NCBI GenBank assembly: GCA_021786655.1
Contig: JAJYMU010000192.1
Location: 1 to 8,062 of the forward strand
Origin: Bacteroidota bacterium
GTDB taxonomy: Bacteria > Bacteroidota > Ignavibacteria > Ignavibacteriales > Melioribacteraceae
Length of the DNA stretch: 8,062 nt
Direction: 5' to 3'
The notes beneath the pieces are model-generated. The model made no database searches and was not told the DNA's origin. It saw only the letters and a program-made list of their open reading frames with translations. The position numbers and the translations under genes are program-made. Of the stretch, positions 5,021 to 8,062 are shown one piece after another; the first letter of the stretch is position 1, and each line of letters begins with the position of its first letter.

Positions 5021-7582
5021 ATGATGAACCAACTTAAAAAATTTTGGGTGAAAAATTACACCAAGTTTATTCTGCTGACAACTATTGTCTTCTTTCTGAT
5101 TGGCTTGGTTAATTTTTTCTTCATCTTTGAGATTACCGCTCAATCCAATGACGAATGTCTTTGGGTTATGAAGAAAGCGGCTACTGACAGCACCGCAATT
5201 GAATTCCAGTTTGTTAAAGAAAACGGCGTTACCTGGAATGCCGGTATCCGCGACGGCGATCATCTATTGTCAATTGATGGCGTGCGAACCTACGATCTAA
5301 TTACTGCATCTCGAATTCTTGACGGCGTTCGCGCGGGCGATTATGCCACTTATAAAGTAGATCATAAAGGGAAAATTTTTGAAACCGAAGTACTTGTAAA
5401 AAAATTAATAAATTTTTCCGGTTTGGCTTTCGCTTTGCTTTCATTTCTCTGGCTGATAGTCGGTTTTGTTGTTGTAATGGCAAAGCCGGAAGGAACAACG
5501 CAAAGATTGTTTTATAGAATTAGTCTCTTTGCAATTCTTTATGCAATGCTGAGTCTATTGTATCGTGGTCAAGGCGCGCTCAATCCTTTGTTCGAAAGCA
5601 GAACATTGCTTGTTACAGTGGATACACTTTGGACTCTCGGCGGTTCGTTCTTTGGTTTTCTGTTGATTCGCTTCTTCTGCATCTTCCCGAATGAAAACAA
5701 GCTGATAAAAAAGAAATGGTTCAATCGTTTTCTGCTCATAGCGCCGTTCGTAATGTTTGTTGCGGTAGAAGCAATTAAATTTTTCTATGCTTATCATGAT
5801 CCTACCGGAAGGAGTTATAATATTCTTGCCAATGTTATTGGAATAACTCTCGGCGTAACGTTCATAGCAGGCTTGGTTTTTCTTTTTCTCAGCTACATTA
5901 AATTGAGCAACAAACGGGAACGCAATTCAATTTTTGTAATTCTGGTTGCGTATCTGATTGGAGTGTTAGCTCTTATCTATACGTCAACTTTGGCAGCTGC
6001 AATCGCCGGATTAATTTTTAATAACCCGGCATACTTTACCCCCATCATCTTAATTGCGTTGCTGCCAATCGCGTTCGGGTATTCGATCTTCCATTATTCG
6101 CTGATGGATGTTAGCGAAGTTGTTAAGAACACGGTCGTCTACGGCGTGGCAACCATTATGCTCGCGGCACTCTATTTCTTATTGATTTACGTTATCGGTC
6201 AAAGCGTCAGCTCTGCGATTGGAACCGAATATCAAGGAATAATTTTCGGTGCGGTATTCGTTTTGTTTGCTGTTGTGTTTCAATCTACTAAAGACAAATT
6301 TCAAGATTTCTTAACGGCAAAATTTTATCCCGAACAGTTCAGTTATCAGAAAGGACTACTTGAGTTTAACGGAGCGATTGCCAGCGTTGTCGGAAGACAA
6401 AACATCTTTGACGCAATCCAAAAACTTTTTGTTCAGGTTCTCCAGATTGAAACATTCGGACTCTTGCTTAAAAATGAAAGCGGCGTGTTTGAACTCGTGC
6501 GATATCAAGGTATTTCGAACAACCGGCTAAACCTTCACAATGACAAACCGGTTATCGAAAATTATTGTTTGGAATGTATGATGCTGGGTAAGAAACAAGT
6601 GATTGAACGTCAGGATTTTGAAGAAATCTTGGGCAGCTCTGCAAACAAATTTCTTGCTGAAGAGATTTACACCATCATACCGTTATTTATTAATTCGAAG
6701 TTGATTGGTTTACTGTTGATCGGATTGAAACACTCTGGTTCCCAATTTACCGGCAAAGATTTGGATTTATTGATTTCAGCTTCGCTTCAAACTGCAATCT
6801 CGATTGAAAACGCACGGCTGTATGAATCCGAAGCCGAAAAACAAAAAATTCAGCGTGATCTTGAAAACGCCAGACATATTCAGGAAACTTTACTGCCGAA
6901 GACTGTACCGCAAATAAATAATTTGGACATTTCCGGTAAAATGATTCCGGCAATGCATGTTGGCGGAGATTATTTCGATCTGATAAAAATTTCCGACACG
7001 AAACTGTTTGTTGTTGTAGGCGACGTTTCCGGTAAAGGATTGAGCGCCTCGTTCTATATGTCGAAGCTTCAAACGATGATTCGTTTGTACTGCACCGATG
7101 GAAAATCACCGCGGGAAATTCTTGTGGAAGTAAATAGTAGAATAAGCGAGAGCATCGAAAAAAATTGGTTTATTACAGTAACTCTCGGGTTGTTTGATGT
7201 AGAGGAAAAATCGTTGACGGTTTGCCGCGCCGGACATACATCAATAGTTAGAATCAGAAATGGCAAATTGGAAACGCTTCAGCCGGCTGGAATGGGCGTG
7301 GGCTTGGATAGGGGAGAAGTATTTAGTAATTCGCTTGAAGAAGCCGTTTATAAACTTGAGAATAATGATTTATACTTTTTCTATTCGGATGGCGTTACTG
7401 AACTGATGAACGAGAACGATGAATTATTCGGCGAAGAAAGATTGGGAAAATCTTTACTTATGAATGCCGGCAAAAGCTGCAATGATATTGAGGCGGGTTT
7501 AATGAAAGATCTTTCCGATTTCCGAGGCAAAACTCCGCAGTATGATGACGTGACTACCTTGTTAGTGAAATACAGAGATTAG
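5021..7582 (+). CDS. Membrane PDZ-multi-TM-GAF-PP2C serine phosphatase
   Basis: This 853-residue protein is the third phosphatase of the cluster. A first membrane segment (about 16-38) is followed by an outside PDZ-like domain (about 60-125; core GIRDGDHLLSIDG at 75-87). About nine further hydrophobic segments follow (near 131-153, 164-181, 203-222, 237-256, 268-292, 303-332, 339-358, 369-394 and 403-420). Basic loops at 228-236 and 295-302 agree with a cytoplasmic C-terminus. The TM-PDZ-multi-TM layout recalls the input part of Bacillus ComP and related histidine kinases. The stretch YSLMDVSEVVKNTVVYG (359-375) also resembles the end of such kinase membrane modules. A GAF domain (about 447-601) contains Cys516-x-x-Cys519. 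The linker helix is at 602-628 and the PP2C domain at 632-851, with VGGDYFD (647-653), GDVSGKG (667-673), RAGHT (736-740), SDG (789-791) and YDDVT (841-845). The catalytic aspartates are intact. The gene starts 21 bp after the previous stop; ATGATG gives two possible starts, and the site before them (AGTAGAG) is weak. The signal is unknown. Confidence 0.9.
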   Translation: MMNQLKKFWVKNYTKFILLTTIVFFLIGLVNFFFIFEITAQSNDECLWVMKKAATDSTAIEFQFVKENGVTWNAGIRDGDHLLSIDGVRTYDLITASRILDGVRAGDYATYKVDHKGKIFETEVLVKKLINFSGLAFALLSFLWLIVGFVVVMAKPEGTTQRLFYRISLFAILYAMLSLLYRGQGALNPLFESRTLLVTVDTLWTLGGSFFGFLLIRFFCIFPNENKLIKKKWFNRFLLIAPFVMFVAVEAIKFFYAYHDPTGRSYNILANVIGITLGVTFIAGLVFLFLSYIKLSNKRERNSIFVILVAYLIGVLALIYTSTLAAAIAGLIFNNPAYFTPIILIALLPIAFGYSIFHYSLMDVSEVVKNTVVYGVATIMLAALYFLLIYVIGQSVSSAIGTEYQGIIFGAVFVLFAVVFQSTKDKFQDFLTAKFYPEQFSYQKGLLEFNGAIASVVGRQNIFDAIQKLFVQVLQIETFGLLLKNESGVFELVRYQGISNNRLNLHNDKPVIENYCLECMMLGKKQVIERQDFEEILGSSANKFLAEEIYTIIPLFINSKLIGLLLIGLKHSGSQFTGKDLDLLISASLQTAISIENARLYESEAEKQKIQRDLENARHIQETLLPKTVPQINNLDISGKMIPAMHVGGDYFDLIKISDTKLFVVVGDVSGKGLSASFYMSKLQTMIRLYCTDGKSPREILVEVNSRISESIEKNWFITVTLGLFDVEEKSLTVCRAGHTSIVRIRNGKLETLQPAGMGVGLDRGEVFSNSLEEAVYKLENNDLYFFYSDGVTELMNENDELFGEERLGKSLLMNAGKSCNDIEAGLMKDLSDFRGKTPQYDDVTTLLVKYRD

Positions 7583-7603
7583 TTAGCAGAACGATTTAAA
7601 ATG

Positions 7604-7632
7604 AAAAAGCCCCGTTGAAGCGGGGCTTTTTT
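7604..7632 (+). terminator. Bidirectional rho-independent terminator
   Basis: AAAAAGCCCCG (7604-7614) pairs perfectly with CGGGGCTTTTT (7621-7631) around a six-base loop, TTGAAG. The stem has a six-base GC core plus A-U pairs, and a T run at 7627-7632 follows on the plus strand. On the minus strand the same element gives an equally strong hairpin followed by five T residues. It lies 21 bp after the last phosphatase gene and 18 bp after the end of the convergent secF gene, so it can end both transcripts. Confidence 0.93.
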
Positions 7633-7649
7633 GTAAATACGAAAGATTC

Positions 7650-8062
7650 TTAAAACTGAAGTTTGCTTCCAGAACGATGAGCGTATTCCAATACAAATGC
7701 GCTAGCAACAAACACTGATGAGTATGTACCGGTTATCATACCGATAAGCAACGCGAAAGCGAAACCTCTCAAAACTTCACCGCCGAAAATCAAAAGAACC
7801 ACGATGGATATTAAAACGGTGAATACTGTGATGATGGTTCTGCTCATCGTTTTATTAATTGCGTGATTAATATTTTCTTCTATGGAAAGTGATTTGTGAA
7901 CTTTCATCTGCTCACGAACTCTATCGAAAACTATAACTGTGTCGTTGGTCGAATAACCAACCAATGTGAGAAATGCCGCCAACACCGTTATGGAGAATTC
8001 AAGATTAAGTCCGGGAAATAATCCGTATAGTGCGACGAAAATTCCGAGCGTCAAAAGGACAT
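7650..8062 (-). CDS. secF: Protein translocase subunit SecF, C-terminal part (5' end outside window)
   Basis: SecF works with SecD as a proton-driven membrane complex that helps SecYEG move proteins across the cytoplasmic membrane. About 137 C-terminal residues are visible, out of roughly 300 in a typical SecF. They include the conserved GYSTNDTVIVFDRVRE motif, the following NHAINKTMSRTI stretch, the FGGEVLRGFAFALLIGMITGTYSS motif and the final membrane helices, ending in HRSGSKLQF. The frame stays open through the right edge (Val-Leu-Leu-Thr-Leu-Gly), so the TTG at 8054 is an internal Leu codon and not the start. The gene is convergent to the phosphatase operon and unrelated to it. SecD is not in the window and would be expected further upstream of this gene. 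The fragment alone could also be the C-terminal half of a SecDF fusion, which would have the same motifs. Confidence 0.93.
   Translation of the reverse strand, partial: VLLTLGIFVALYGLFPGLNLEFSITVLAAFLTLVGYSTNDTVIVFDRVREQMKVHKSLSIEENINHAINKTMSRTIITVFTVLISIVVLLIFGGEVLRGFAFALLIGMITGTYSSVFVASAFVLEYAHRSGSKLQF

Noticed and set aside
6747..7109. Minus-strand open frame of 120 codons opposite the third phosphatase
   Set aside because: It is fully antisense to the GAF/PP2C region, which is strongly conserved. The product has no recognisable domain.
7583..7649. Intergenic region checked for a small RNA or small gene
   Set aside because: Only 67 bp long, and the terminator hairpin occupies most of its middle. 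No promoter or further structure can be supported.
8052..8054. TTG at 8054 as the start of the minus-strand gene
   Set aside because: The frame remains open to the window edge with hydrophobic SecF-like residues, and SecF is about twice as long as what is visible. The codon is internal Leu.

Overview
The window most likely comes from a moderately AT-rich bacterium of the Fibrobacteres-Chlorobi-Bacteroidetes (FCB) branch. An Ignavibacteria-like organism fits best: it has a PP2C/STAS/RsbW-type regulatory cluster, GAF-linked SpoIIE phosphatases, and what looks like a stand-alone secF rather than the secDF fusion usual in Bacteroidota. This placement is an inference from gene style and content. 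No rRNA or other taxonomic marker is present.

Layout: six plus-strand genes (1-7582) run head to tail with gaps of 2 to 24 bp and look like one operon whose promoter lies upstream of the window. In order they are: the 3' part of an unrecognised charged protein (1-438); a membrane phosphatase with about eight transmembrane segments, a GAF domain and a PP2C/SpoIIE domain (463-2508); a STAS-domain anti-anti-sigma factor of the RsbV/SpoIIAA type (2524-2871); an RsbW/SpoIIAB-type anti-sigma kinase with a TTG start (2880-3317); a soluble GAF-GAF-PP2C phosphatase (3320-4999); and a large phosphatase with an extracytoplasmic PDZ domain, about ten membrane segments, a GAF domain and a PP2C domain (5021-7582). 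A strong, symmetrical rho-independent hairpin at 7604-7632 closes the operon. It also serves the convergent minus-strand gene, the 3' part of secF (7650-8062), which runs off the right edge.

Working model: the five regulatory genes form a partner-switching module. The kinase would phosphorylate the STAS protein at Ser58 and hold an unknown partner, classically a sigma factor. Three phosphatases with different sensors (multi-pass membrane plus GAF, cytosolic tandem GAF, and PDZ plus membrane plus GAF) could each dephosphorylate the STAS protein and release that partner. The unusual points are that three differently wired phosphatases flank a single STAS/kinase pair, that no sigma factor is present, and that the last phosphatase has a ComP-like TM-PDZ-multi-TM input module. 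No mobile element, CRISPR array, tRNA or rRNA is visible, and there is no gene-free stretch longer than about 70 bp.
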